From assembly GCA_949128115.1 (NCBI GenBank), contig CASBRS010000009.1:1-64000 (forward strand): DNA of 64,000 nt. The letters run 5' to 3'. Both the position numbers and the translations under genes were made by a program. Below the pieces are notes generated by a model. It searched no databases and was not told the DNA's origin. It was given only the letters and a program-made list of their open reading frames with translations. This DNA is from Anaspis maculata (taxonomy: Eukaryota > Arthropoda > Insecta > Coleoptera > Scraptiidae). Positions 24,157-36,594 of the stretch are shown one piece after another (within the stretch, counting starts at the first letter, position 1; each line of letters starts with the position of its first letter).

Positions 24157-25204
24157 AATAGTTGAAGAAGTTACGCTAAATACCGGTAGTCCAAGAACAT
24201 TATATCAGGTTTTGATTAAAAAAAAAAACAGATTGTCTAGTCGTGAAATATAGGTATAGATTTTGTTCAAAACTCTGTGCTCTTTTCAAATTTTCATGTT
24301 TCAGAAAAATCCAAGCGGGAGCTTTTTTGCTGGAGCTGTCAAAAGTCGAAATTCATAGAAATGCCTCGAAAAATGCTAAATGCTTCTTGAACCGATTTCT
24401 GATTTCGAAATACTTGGTCAATATTTGGATTAACTTTGCATGCCGTTACGATCCATCAACATAGGTTCTTAAAGGTGCATTTCGACAAGTCACCATTCAT
24501 AGTCAACGATTCGTTTCAGTTCTACACAGTAGGTACTGAAATCATTATTATAACGACATATTGTTTTGAATTGAAACAATGGGTACTTGCCTGACACCTA
24601 CTTTTTTATTAGATTTTTTCTCAATTTATTAGCTACAATATGTCAATAAAGACATGTTTGGGCAAATAAAAGTTCCATTTTAGGACGCTTTAGGCCGTAA
24701 CGAGCTGAAATAGGCAAAATGAGCCAAAAACATGTTTCTTATGTGAATAAACAAATTATCAATTTTTGAGTATTGTCTCCCCGGAATAGCATTTTGCCGA
24801 CTGTTTTTGAGTCCGCGAAACACGAATTTTGCGAACTGTATCTGGAAGATTATGTCAATGCAAAATACTTGAGTGGCTCATCCGCTTTTAAGTATACTCG
24901 GCTGCCGCCTCGTCCTTAAACAACAACTTATTTCAAGTACTTGATACATAAATCACCTATTGGTGTCAAAATAAATAAAAGTGACATATTTATATCTACG
25001 AAAACAAATGAAACAACGGATGTTTCTCACGACATTGTGATTCATTTCAACGGTAACGTGGAAAAAAACCTATTAGCCCAGTAGAAGTACAGGAATAATA
25101 GTAAAACAAGCGAATATGCCTCATGAGCATGAGGCTCAGTAGCGCACTTCCTTTTTGAAGGATTAGTGAACGCAAGATGTTAATTAGGGTTCAACCGTTA
25201 TTTT
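24157..25204. other. Non-coding, nothing recognised
   Basis: No gene, tandem repeat or inverted pair stands out in this kilobase. Confidence 0.4.
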
Positions 25205-25480
25205 AGGAGATAAATTTCAATACGGCGGCCAAAATTGCGTCTGAATCATGAACTTTGGCTCAAAAATCAAAATGATCGTACCTTCCTTAGACAAGGGTGA
25301 GTTTCAAGTGCTATCAAAAACGTTCCACTAATTAGATATTTCAATATGGCGGCCAAGATGACGGCAGAATGTTGGAATTTGGCTGGAGAATAAGTATGAT
25401 CATACGAAACAAAGGTAGGTAAGTCCCAAGCTCCATGAAAATCGTTGAGTGATGAGAAATTTCAATATGGCGGCGGAGCA
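25205..25480. repeat. Two to three diverged units of about 122 bp around 'tttcaatatggcggcc'
   Basis: The phrase atttcaatacggcggcc at 25215 recurs at about 25341 and 25462 as tttcaatatggcggc, each followed by 'gaatttggctggag' or 'gaactttggctc' type text. The same GCCGCCATATTGAA word, in the other orientation, marks the 120-bp array at 35.6-36.2 kb. Confidence 0.6.
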
Positions 25481-26433
25481 TCATTTGTCCAAAGTCGGAT
25501 GAAAATTTCAACTTGAAATCATAATAATAATATTATATTATACTTATTGTGGAGAAGACAACGTGTCTAGTTTCAATCAATTCTGAACCCTTGCGGAAAA
25601 TTTCCGAGTTTTAAATTTCCGGAAAATTTACATCACTAGTTGTCGGTGAAATGTACCAAACCCATTTTCGGCCGTGATTTTAGCCAGTATGCCTTTTGGA
25701 GGATATCATAAAATGCGTATTCTGATGATATTGAAGGATAAATCAAAGAATCATCCCGAGTCCTTCATGTATCAAATCAAGAGTAGTTAACATTTGTTCG
25801 CAAAATAAGCGTTTTGAATGGAATTTCTCATCAGTGGAACGGAACCTCCAACGGAACTTACTCTGATCTCGTATGATCATTCTTAATTTCAAGCTCAGTT
25901 TCATGATTACGCCGCCATCTTGGCCGCCACATCGGAATTTCTTATTATTGGACGATTGTCATGAGACGTGAAACGTAGGTACTTTTTGTCTCGTATGAAT
26001 CCGCGGAGTAGGAGTGAATTGGCGAAATATGTGAGGATTTTTCTTGCAGACAACTAAGTTCCCAACTTTTTTTTCCAGCTACTTTTCTCTTGCTGTTACT
26101 GTTTCTGAAACAAAATAGCACGAATTTCTTCTGTTGCTCACTTCCGATTCCCTTCCGCATCCACACCCATCGACCTTTCGCGCATAAGCAATTATTGAAT
26201 GATCCATTCCCCTAAAAGGCAAAATTTGAGAGACGATTTATTTCAGATTCTTCTTATCTTTGAAGCCAATGGCCACGAAGCCTGATCACGATCAGTGATC
26301 ACTTTTTGTATTTTGAATTTTCATTCTATTTATGCTCAACAGTTCATTAGAATGAACTTTTTCTTGCTCCTAGAGGTCTGAGTTTCTTTTTCCTTGAATT
26401 TTTATTCTGCTCTCATTTTTTGAATTTCCATTA

Positions 26434-27230
26434 CAGGGTGTCCCAGCTAAAACAATTCAGTGCGATTTTCTCAGAAAATATCAAGGCAACAAAAAAAAAT
26501 TTTGATTGGGGGGAAGCCTGATCTTTTAACTTTCTTTTGAGGGGGTGCCGATGCTTGTAGGTGCTCTAGTTTCCAAGAAAATGCAATTTGAATAGGGCGA
26601 GTCACAAGAATTCGAAAATTCATGACCGAAAAAACAAAATACCTAAGATGAAAAAAAATCCCCTTCATCTGGGCTTTCCATTGATGTGTCGCTGATGTCT
26701 GTAGCTGGCCCAATAAGCCAGAAATTCTGCCTCAAAGTCCAGCAAACATAATAATCGAAATTCGTAACGATGTCACCGATCACACACCTGTTGATTAGTA
26801 TTCATTGCTATAGAGAATCCAGGTATTTCAATTGAAAAAGTCGTAGTAACGGCTGGTGTTAAAATCAACAAGCGTGTGATCGGTGCCTTCATGGATTCCG
26901 ATTACATATTGTGTTTGCTGGACTTTGAGGCAGAGTTTTTTGCTTATTGGGCCAGGTACAGACATCGGCGACACATCAATGGAAAACCCAGAGAAAGATG
27001 TTTTTTCCTTTCATCTGACGTATTTTTGTTTTGTAGGTCATGAATTTTCGAATTATTCTTGTGACTCGCCCAATTCAAATCGCATTTTCTTGGAAACTAG
27101 AGCACCTACAAGCATCGGCGCCCCCTCAAAGGAAAGCTAAAAGATCAGGCTTCCCCTCAATCGATTTTTTTTGTTGCCTATTGATCTTTTCTGAGAAAAT
27201 CGCACTGGGTTGTTTTAGCTGGGACACCTG
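26434..27230. mobile_element. TA-flanked foldback, family C copy 2
   Basis: CAGGGTGTCCCAGCTAAAAC at the left and GTTTTAGCTGGGACACCTG at the right lie between TA dinucleotides (26432-26433, 27231-27232). The arms pair nearly end to end (cagtgcgattttctcag / ctgagaaaatcgcac), with a loop near 26830. This copy is better preserved than the one at 17815-18633 and defines the family's termini. Confidence 0.88.
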
Positions 27231-27539
27231 TATAGTCTGGACGTTGAGGCACAATATCGCACCAACCTTGCAAAGCATAATCAAGGGATGAGACTTGCCA
27301 CAAATGTTCATCGGACTCCTGAGCGACTTTCAAGGAGTGGTGCCACGGTGGCTCCACCTGCAGACGCTATATACAGGATGTTCTACCATGTAGAAATTCC
27401 AACTCGTGAACCAAACGGGTTGAAGTCATGAAAATCAACAGACAGATTCACAATTTTATGCTTGCTCAGATAAAACAAACCGTGTCACAATATCTTCGGA
27501 AGTTTCTGCAAAATCCTGAAATTAGTGGTTCCATGGGGA

Positions 27540-28020
27540 CTGACAAACCCGTCAATCCATTGGAAGCAAATACATTATAATTCGATGCATCATATCCCGT
27601 TGATACCATTTTGGAACAAAAAGTGCCGATCATTGTTGAAGGGGGGTTGTGGGGAGGGGGGGGGGGGGGAGCAAAGCTGTGCTAGGTGGTCCATTCCCTC
27701 ATTCTAGCCATGTAGATCACGACAAGTTTGGTATCTTTTCCGACTAAGTTCATTCTCCTGAATCCGATGTGTAAATTTGGATAAAAACAAGTTTGAACAA
27801 GTTAACTTGAAAAAACTTTTTTTTGACAGTTTTGACGATTTTTTCCGCTATTAGAAGTGTTCATCTTCGAAAAACTTTCAGGGGGTAAATTGAAGTGTAT
27901 CCTTCACGGAAATCATTCTCTCGATGTATGATTTTGTTTATCGAGTTTAAAAAATCGATTTGAGCCTGAGCCGACCCGGCGCGGCTTTTACTAATTAACC
28001 CAGTCAATCTGGACTTTATA
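27540..28020. repeat. Single-arm copy of repeat D
   Basis: This matches the left arm of the 36.3-41.5 kb palindrome (about 39190-39640): cgatgcatcatatcccgttgat, then a G-run (27646-27669), then gacaagtttggtatcttttcc, gatgtgtaaatttggata and caagttaacttga. No opposing arm is adjacent. It supplies the empty site for the insertion at 29265-31220. Confidence 0.7.
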
Positions 28021-28232
28021 AATATCATAAATACCGGGAACAAATTCGCCCAGAGCTGATTTTTGGTACAGTGAGTCCTTAGACCATGAGAACTCACTAG
28101 TCAACTTTCTCGGACTTTCTCGCGTGTGCTTCATGGTCCTCCAGGTCTTCGGATGTTTTGAATCGCTGTAAATTGCAGTACCTTCTCGCCTGGAACTCGC
28201 ACCATGGCCGCAAAAATGATCTGATTAAAGCT

Positions 28233-29240
28233 TAGTCCGTACGGGCGATATACCGCTGGTTTTTGGCGATATACCGCTATTTTTTTTGCCGCTGAAATCA
28301 TCGTCCGCATGAGCGGCGAAAATCAGCGAATAATTAGTGTCACGTCTGTTGTTTAAAGTGTCAGATCCAGTTGTCAGTCGTTTGTCACGGGAATTGAATG
28401 ATGTAGTGTCTGGGTATTCTTCAAAACACGGGTGTTCTTCAAATCAAAGACGATGTTAATACCTACCTAATGTTACCTATGGTGATAAATAAAAAAGCAA
28501 AATTCTCATAAGTACGTGGTCTTCTGAGTAGGAAACTATTTTTCGAAATACATGCTGGGGACGGGTGTCTTTCAATGATTCATGTGAGCATTTTGAAATG
28601 ATCAACTACAGAAATGAGCAGCCCGAGCCCATGAGAATCAGTCACACCTACGACGATGACGAGTGACGACACGGTGTGGACGGTGAACCCCGCTCTCAGC
28701 CTTGCAACTAATTGAAGAGGTTCAGAAAAGGCCTCCACCGTGGAACTTCAAACTTCCATTGCGGGAAAAACACAAACTCGGGCACAAATATATAAAAGAA
28801 AAATTGTGACGTGAAACCTAGGTACGTGTATTTTGATGGTACTCAAAACCGTACACGTTTTCTTTGTTTCTTGATAATCTTGCCTCCGACCTTGCTCTGG
28901 TGCAACTCAAGCTCATACAGTAACAACACTGCAGATGGATTCATAACTCTGAGATCAAGCTGATACGTGTCCACCGTCCAGTAGTCACGATTTTTTCTCT
29001 CTCCCTTGGACTGATACACCCATCGGTGATCAAGTTTTTCCATTTCGTCTTGAGATAAGCACCGGGCTCCTTCCTAGCAAAACCTAACGTCACATTCTCA
29101 TGCTGTGTCAATGCTGACATTTTGAAAACAGCGGTCAATCGCTAAAAGTTGGCGGGGATTCAACTTTTAGCGAATATTCGCTGAAAGTTGGACATTTTTG
29201 ACAGGAAATCGATCCAGCGGTATATTGCCCGTGCGGACTA
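28233..29240. mobile_element. TAGTCC-ended TIR element, 3-bp duplication GCT
   Basis: TAGTCCGTACGGGCGATATA and TATATTGCCCGTGCGGACTA are inverted ends, extending about 27 bp. GCT precedes the left end and follows the right end. The 1-kb interior has inner palindromic text near the ends (ccgctgg / ccagcgg) but no transposase. It shares its first six bases and 3-bp duplication with the next element. Confidence 0.8.
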
Positions 29241-29264
29241 GCTTCAAGTCGTAATTCTACGCAT

Positions 29265-31220
29265 TAGTCCTAGCGGTATAAGTAAAATTTCATAAAAATG
29301 GCTCCAATTGTGACAAAAGTGTGAAATTTGATGTGTGGACTCCTTAAAGCATTTAAAAGGTTTTCAGAAGGGGAGCCAAGAAAAAATTTTGATTTTAATT
29401 TTTCAATTTTTTGTGACGTCTTTTTTTTTCTTTTTTTTTTCTTTTTGAAACTATTTGAGATTTTTGACTTTTGTCTTTGTACTATGGTGAGCAATTGCTT
29501 ATTCCAAGAAACGGGAGAGAAAATTTGCGAAAAAAATCAATCGAACTGAAATGGTGACGTTTTTTGTAAAAATCAAACTTTTCAATTTTTTTCGAAAAAT
29601 ATTGTGGATATGTAAAAAATAGAAGAAGGCAATTATTCCTTAAACAAAGCCCTATCACAAGTATCCGAAGTGTGTGTCCAAATTCCAAGCCGTTCTCAAG
29701 ATATTTGGAAAAATGATATTTCTTGCAATTGTTCCTTCGTATTAGCTCCTATTACATCTAACACATCACAGGGTTCTTTTTTCTCAGAAATGTACTTAGG
29801 AATGATCAGACCGAAGATTTCTCAGTAGTTTATTGTGAATTGTAATTTTTCCAGTGGCGTAGATCGTGGAAATTCGAACCATTTCTACCCTCCCACCGTA
29901 CTTTCTACACCACTCGATTATTTAGAAAATATATGACATTTTGGCATCATGACCATTCAAGTTCACCTAGTATGACACTTCTTTTGAAAACAAGATGAGA
30001 TCGACGATCTTGAGCACACAATTGTTCCACTGATCAGATTGACTGCTAAATATTACTTTTTTTTAAGTATAAAACATTTATTAATAGGTAAATTTTACAA
30101 AGATAATATAGTAATAAAAAAAGACATTACATTTTGTATCACCTCCTCGATCATCTCCATCATGACTGTTTTAGATACATTATAGTTTATTGTTCCCCCA
30201 AACTGAAAATTATGCACTTCATCAACAGTAAAGTTGGTTGAGTGGCTATCACTGGCGTCGAAGGCATACATGTCATCGCATCTATTTTGTAATTATTGCG
30301 GTTTGGAACATAGGAACATACCTACCTATTTGTTTGTTTTATTTGACAAGATGTTCATCAAAAGCCACCTGTTATTACATCCTATTCAAAAACTCTGGGG
30401 GGACAATCAACTATAATTTATTTAAAACAGTCATGATGGAGATGATCGAGGAGATGATACAAGATGCATTGTTTCGCAGTCGATCTGATCAGCGAAAAAA
30501 TTGTGTGCTTTTTAAATGAAGTGTCATGCTAAGTGATCTTGGATGATCATCATAATGCCAAAATGTCATGTATTTTTCAAATAATCGAGTGGTGTAGAAA
30601 GTATGGAGAGAGAGTAGAAATGGTTCGAATTTTTATGATCTACGCCACTGGAAAAATTGCAATTTACAATGAACTCCTAAGAAATCTTCGGTCTGATCAT
30701 TCTGAAGTATATTTTAAAGAAAAAAGAACCCTGTTATATGTTTGATGAAATAAGAGCTAATACGAAGAAACAGTCGCAAGAAATAACATATTTCTAAATA
30801 TCTCGAAAACGGCTTGGAATTTTGAGAAACACTTCCATAACTTCTGATAGGGCTAGTTTTGAGGGATAATTGCCTTTTTTAATTTTTCACATATTCACAG
30901 TATTTTTTGAAAAAAATGGAAAACATTGATTTTTACAAAAAACGCCATCATTTCAGTTCAGTAATTGTTTTCGAAAATTTTCTCTTCCTTCCCTTGGATC
31001 AAGCAGTTACTCACCATAATACAAAAGCAAAAGTAAAAAATCTCAAATAGTTGCAAAAATGAAAAAAAAAAAAATGACGTCACAAAAAATTAAAAAATCA
31101 TAATCAAAATTTTTCTTGGCTCCCCTTCTAAAAACCTTTGAAATGCTTCAAGGAGACCACACAACAAATTTCACACTTTTGTCAAAATTAGAGCCATTTT
31201 TACGTGTACCGCTAGGACTA
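29265..31220. mobile_element. TAGTCC-ended 1.96-kb foldback, 3-bp duplication CAT
   Basis: The ends are TAGTCCTAGCGGTA and TACCGCTAGGACTA. The arms pair over about 900 bp each (atggctcc...acaaaagtgtgaaattt; ttccagtggcgtagatcg / gatctacgccactggaaa; ctcctcgatcatctccatcat / atgatggagatgatcgagga), leaving a loop near 30220-30390. CAT flanks both sides, and removing the element plus one CAT gives text matching the related sites at 27580 and 39225, so the boundaries are well supported. Short open frames in the arms are mirror images and not genes. Confidence 0.88.
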
Positions 31221-32090
31221 CATCATACCCCGTTGATACCATTTTAGCACAAAAAGTGTCGATCTTTGTTGAAGGGGGGTTGTGGGGGGGCGAAGCTCGG
31301 CTAGGTGGTTCTTTTTGTTTTACTGGTCATAAAGAGACGATCCCGACAAGTTTGGTATCTTTTCCGAATAAATCCAATTTCCTGAACTCGAATCCGATGT
31401 GTAAATTTGGATAAAAACAAGTTGCAACCGGGCATTAAAATGGCCCCTGAAATATTTTCAAGAATGAACACCTCCGACAGTGAAAAAAAGTCGTCAAAAT
31501 TGTCAAAGAAAAATCCTCGGAAAAATCAAGCTTTCCCAAGTTAACTTCTGCGAAGTTGTTGTCATCCCAATTTACACATCGGATTCAATTTCAGGAGATT
31601 GAATTCAGTCGGAAAAGATGCCAAACTTTTCGGGATAGGTTAAATATGACCCAAGAAAAAAAAAGAACCACCTAGCCGTACTTCGCATCCCCACGAGCAC
31701 CCTTCAACAATGATCGACACTTTTTGTACCAAAATGATATCAACGGGATACAGTTCGTCGAATTACATCCATATTTGCATCCAATGGGTTGAAGGGATTC
31801 ATCACCTCCATTTCAAGTTGCAATTTTTTGCCCTCCCTTCAATAACTCAAAATCCCGGGTGCGAATTCTGGCGATTTTGGATATGTAGTAGAGCATTCAA
31901 TTCTGAACAGAATATCAAAAATCTAGGACGTCCATATTTTTGTTCCGAGGTTTTGCCGATTTTTTTACTATTTTTCCTGTACTACAATCGAAAGATCACG
32001 GTGTTGTGTGAGCCATCCTACCAATTTTTGTGCTTTTGTCACAAAGTGTAAAGTTGAAGTCACTAACCTCCGAACTACCAGTGCAGTTCC
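31221..32090. repeat. Repeat D copy with a short palindrome
   Basis: Text from 31221 (ccgttgataccattttag) runs into an inverted copy of itself by 31755 (tgatatcaacgggata), centred near 31490, then continues with sequence matching 40260-40450 (tgcaatttttt...gcgatttt...tgaacagaatatcaaa). It is a shorter member of the same palindromic family as 36.3-41.5 kb. Confidence 0.7.
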
Positions 32091-32131
32091 CTAATTTTTT
32101 CAGAAATGTGATCAAACTTCCTTAGTTTATA

Positions 32132-32265
32132 CAGGGTGTTTCAGTGACCTTGCATGATACTTCGGGAGGTGATTCCTCTCAAAAAAAAAAGTCGAAAAGT
32201 ACGAGTAAAGTTTTTTCTTAAAGTGCTCCCTGAGGGAGTTACAGCTCCTTGTGATATACCCCCCC
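32132..32265. repeat. TA-CAGGGTGTTTCAG foldback arm (left), partner at 46.9-47.06 kb
   Basis: CAGGGTGTTTCAGTGACCTT follows TA at 32130-32131. About 130 bp is the inverted match of 46915-47060 (aaggtcaccgaaacatcctg), 15 kb away. No local partner is present. Confidence 0.6.
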
Positions 32266-32279
32266 CCCCTCCTACCCCC

Positions 32280-33284
32280 ATGACATGACATTAATTTGGC
32301 CTATTTGTGATTGTCCGATGTCTGGAATTTGGGACCCTCCGTCGGGCCCGTTTTTGTTTTCGTTGCGCCCGCGTTGAAACCCGCGGTTCAAAACCCTTCG
32401 ATTCGCTTTTGCTCAGGGATAAGACGACCCGGAGGGAGAGAAGAAGGATGGTTCTTTTCTCAAAACACCTAACACAGGACTGACAGAGTGCAAAATGACA
32501 CAAAACGAGCAACATGAATTAAAACAATTAAAACACAACAAAATATATGTCAAACTGTCAGTCAAAGAAAAAGGGAGAGTGACGAATTCGGAAAAGGCAC
32601 CTCTCTGGAAGAATTCGCCGAACAAACCAGTGAGTTAGGCCCAAAGAAGAAGACTCGCAAATATTAGACAAAATGTCTCACTGATTATTTCAGGTATTCA
32701 ATGTACGTCAAATTAGTAAAACAAAATCACAGAAACATCAGTAGATAAATGCGAAAACATCAGAGATAAAATGTATAAAAATAGAGCATAAAATCCACAA
32801 GGTGTATAATAAAATCAGCAACAATAAAATATCAATGGGGATCGAAGAAAATACATAGGTACATTAAATATCTGACAAAATTAGCAGTGAGCATCGAAAT
32901 GACATGAAAAAAAAATAGAGTCACAAAAACAGACGGAGGACAATTGACATTAAATTAACGTGAATATTTCCCTCATACGTCAAAAACGCGATAATTCGGA
33001 CACAAATATTAAGGATTAATAAGCGATAATCCGAAAGACCATATCGATAATTCAATCGATCTGTCATTGTTTGAACACCTACTGTCAAACAAACATGATG
33101 CGTGTCCAGTGTTAGCGTTGGACTCTGGACATTCTATGGGGTTGCTCATGCTCAAGCGAGTACTCAAGGACCCAGAGGAATGTGCAAGAAATTGAAACAA
33201 TTTGGGATTGCGCAGTCATAATGATTTCACACTTTTTACGTCAGCCTCTGTTTCTTTTTTCTGTTCTGCGGATCAGTACAGTTA
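32280..33284. other. Non-coding, nothing recognised
   Basis: Short polyC run at 32260-32275, then mixed sequence without a convincing exon. Short frames (60-75 residues) lack motifs. Confidence 0.35.
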
Positions 33285-33789
33285 GGTGGCTATTTATGTA
33301 TAATCAATTTTATTGTCGTGTGAAATAATATTTGAAGAATTTGTAGAATGATTCGGGAAATATTCTTCCGAATACCACTCTTGCAATGAAAATGAACCAG
33401 ATAATTCTGAAAAAGCGTGTTGCCATAAGAAAACCGCATTCGTTTGTTTTCTTCTGTTGTTCGAAAGAAGAGCCCTCCCCCTGCGGGGTCGGGCTCTTTT
33501 AGCTTTCGAACAACAGAGAAAACAAACTCATGCAGTTTTCAGGCAACACGCATTTTTCAGAATTATCGGTAATTTTCATTGCACTCGTGGTATTATACCC
33601 GACAATTAAATCATGACACAGACCAAAATACGACGTACAAAAAAAATTACAGTCAAGTAAGATGTAACAAGCAAATTTTACACAAAAGAAATGCATTATT
33701 TAGAATGTACAGACAAGGTAAAATATTCTAGCCCAACACGGCTTCGAGACAAAGACTTTTAGAGCTTGTTTGTGCTATAAATAGCCACC
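33285..33789. mobile_element. Hairpin MITE of about 505 bp
   Basis: Ends GGTGGCTATTTAT and ATAAATAGCCACC. The central stem is strong: attctgaaaaagcgtgttgcc and gcccgacccc/ggggtcgggc-type pairing around 33475, with gaaaacaaac and cgaacaacag inverted on either side. A long imperfect stem runs nearly end to end. Confidence 0.75.
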
Positions 33790-35589
33790 AGCAAATAATG
33801 CGTGCGTTTAAAAATTTATTAGACAAAAATGTAAACTACCCCAAGAAATGAAAATTTAGGTACATTCAAAATCCATTGCAATGTTCAAAAATGAGACGAA
33901 ATTAGTACAGACATATGAAAAAATAAATAACAGTACGTACCATGGATATACACAAACAAAAACACAACTCTTCCGGCCAGCAGGAGCCGAGAGAGTCCCT
34001 GCACTACTTTTGCGTAGTGTTTAGCTCTCCGGCAACCGACACCCTCTTGTCCCCGCTGTCCACCAGCGGTCGACAGAAAAACACGGACCCCAAAGTCGTA
34101 AAATCACACATTCCAAGCATTTGAACATATACAAATTTCAAAGCTATCGACGGCGCGCTTATAGCTAAAATACATGCCTAAAATATTAAAATTAAAATAG
34201 GGCGAAACCCTACATCCTCAAAGGTACAAAATGCAACAAAGTTTTTGATTATTTGCTCAAGAACTGTCAAAGATAAGAGCTTCAAATTCAATGTTTTCGA
34301 TAGATTCGTTCAATCCAAAACTTTCATTTCTCTTGCATTTTTTCTGTAGGATGCATCGTTCTGAAGTAAAAGTGAAAAAACACGGACGTGTCATGAATAA
34401 TTTTCAACCTAATCCCAATTACCCTAAACTAACCCGTGTGAGAACTTAACGACGTCTGACAGGAATTTGTGAAAACCAGACGTCGGATTTTGACGGGGTA
34501 TTTTTTTTAAAATTTTCGCAAACGAACCGCAATACAAGTTGACGATGGAAAACTTCCAAAATTCCTGACGAATTTGAGGGAATTTTCGAAAACTCATAAT
34601 TCATTCCAATTTTTTCCAGGGAACCGCCGCTGCGAGTATTCCATTCCAAACATCTTGTTACGTTTTAGCGGCAAAAATTCGGCTTTTCGGGGAGAATTTC
34701 GAGAAATTTGGTGTGAAATGCCGACCGGGGGGTTTCCGGGGGCTCGGTTTCGTCCGTTGCGGGCCATTTGGCGGGGCTTTTCTTGAAATTTAGCCGAAAA
34801 ATGTTGAAATTGGAACACGGCACGGCCAAAGTGACAGAAACGTCAAATTGACGCTCTGGGTTTTGGAAAACTCAACACCTCGGGGCATTTCAACAATGTT
34901 TTTGAAAAAAATGACCCTGTCAGGGTGCGAAATGTTACCGTAGCGGCCCAGGAGATCCGTGGGCGTTTGCCAGGCACCAGAAACACAAGGTCTCCTTCAA
35001 ATAATAAGGTATTTCGCTTAGATTTCGCGGGCCGTGTCTGACATTGACGGGGTAATTTCACAAAAAAACAGATAAGTTGATGTTGATTTGGGACCGAAAC
35101 ACATCACGGGGGTACTCACGATCTATTTGCAATTTCCAGCGGCTTCACATTTCGAGAAAAGGGGCCTTTTCGGTCGGCCAGAGCAAATTTCATGTCGGTT
35201 ACAGGGGTTCCTTGTGTCGCGACTTGTTTTCTACGGAATCCATGATAATTCCATCGGACCTTTTGGCCACACTTCCAAAAAGAGTCCGTGTTTAGATGTG
35301 CGTCCTTGTTTCGGAGTTTTTCTTGTCAAATTTTCCAAAATATCACTACAAACATTGGCAGCACTATTGAGCGTCGCAGTTGTGTGGTGGCATTTGCAAA
35401 TGTCAATGTAATGTCACAGCAGTGACGGCACACCATCAAGGCGATTTGTCGCGAACCATTTGGGCCTGTTTTTCGCGAGTGCTTTTAAATACGTTGGAAT
35501 GATGCTGACGTAGTTATGGACGTTTTCGCGAGTAAATGTAATGATGAAAGCGGAAATCGTTACATGACATTTTTCTATCATCATCATTA
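33790..35589. other. Unassigned, partly GC-richer block
   Basis: The part from 34440 to 35440 is richer in G+C than its surroundings and contains small hairpins (cgacgtctg...cagacgtcg at 34450-34487). Open frames on both strands overlap extensively (up to 107 residues) but show no domain, codon pattern or splice context I can defend. Confidence 0.35.
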
Positions 35590-36160
35590 CCACAACATCC
35601 GATTGGGATTTTGAACCTATGCCCACTTGAAAAAGATTGTCTGAATGCATCTGTCAAATTTCGATTTTTGACGTTTCGAAAAGCCGCCATATTGAACTTT
35701 TGCATTTCTCAACCGATCTGATTGAAATTTCACAACTACACCCACTTGAGGTCGGCGATTAAAATGCATCTGCCAAATGTAGATTCTTGACGTTTCAGAG
35801 GCCCCTATATTGAACTTTCGTATTTTTCAACTTATCCGATTGATATTTCAAACCATTCACCTACTTGAAGTAGACAATTAATTGAGATGCATCTGTCAAA
35901 TCTGCCATTTTGACATTCGCAAGGCTGTCATATTGAACTTTTGTATTTTTAAACAGATTATATTGAGATTTTGAACAAAGACTTAGTCAAGATGGATAAT
36001 CGAAACACATTTGTCAAATTCGACATTTTCGCAGTTTGAAGCCGCTGTGTATTGAACTCTTGCTTTTTTCAACCGAATTTATTGAGTTTTTAAACCTAGA
36101 CTTGGTTGAGATGAACGATTGGAACGTAACTGTCAAATTAGGAATTTTGCACTTATTTTT
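35590..36160. repeat. Tandem array of about 120-bp units
   Basis: The phrase 'gcatctgtcaaat...ttttgacg' recurs at about 35647, 35766, 35889, 36008 and 36128, with 'atattgaacttttg...tttttcaac' and 'attgagattttgaac' at fixed offsets. There are about 4.5 diverged units plus a partial leading one. It is satellite-like and non-coding. Confidence 0.85.
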
Positions 36161-36511
36161 ATTTTATCTCAATTTCTCCTACAAATATTTAGAAAGGCTC
36201 CTGAATAATACAAATACCTACACGGTTCTGCTTTTCCTTCCACTACACGGTGTCTCCCACGACAGTACCTTCTTCACGGTTCAGGTTTCCATAACACATA
36301 TAGTGGGGGCACTAGGTGAATGAACCTTGCAAATGGTGATGAAAGCATGAAATTCGGTACACATACTCAGAATGAGCACCTCTCTTAGATAAGAGGTGGA
36401 GCCACGCCGAATATCCACCGGAAGGGGGCTCGGGGTGCTCCTGAAAGTTTAAGGTGTTAAGGCTCCCACCAAACCGTTTATCAGTTCGTTTTATCAATTA
36501 AAAAGGAAACT

Positions 36512-36594
36512 GGAGCGGCGGTGGCCGAGTGGTTTTGGTGTTAGCGCGCCAAGCCAGTCGTGATCTACCGCGCGGGTTCGAATCCCGCCTCGTC
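36512..36594 (+). ncRNA. tRNA-Ser-like SINE head with Pol III A and B boxes
   Basis: The A box and B box are near consensus and spaced about 42 bp apart. The T arm pairs perfectly (GCGGG/CCCGC). The acceptor stem does not: the 3' strand CTCGTCC would need GGACGAG, but the 5' side reads ggagcgg. No convincing anticodon stem forms. This is a tRNA-derived promoter rather than a working tRNA gene. Confidence 0.7.

Noticed and set aside
29265..31220. Several open frames of 60-93 residues in the foldback arms
   Set aside because: They occur as mirror images in the two arms, have no domain, and are explained by the inverted repeat.
34446..35411. Overlapping open frames of 65-107 residues in the GC-richer block
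   Set aside because: No motif, splice signals or frame preference; GC content alone lengthens open frames on all strands.
36512..36594. A functional tRNA gene
   Set aside because: The acceptor and anticodon stems do not pair; only the A and B boxes and T arm are intact, and it is the head of a retroposon.
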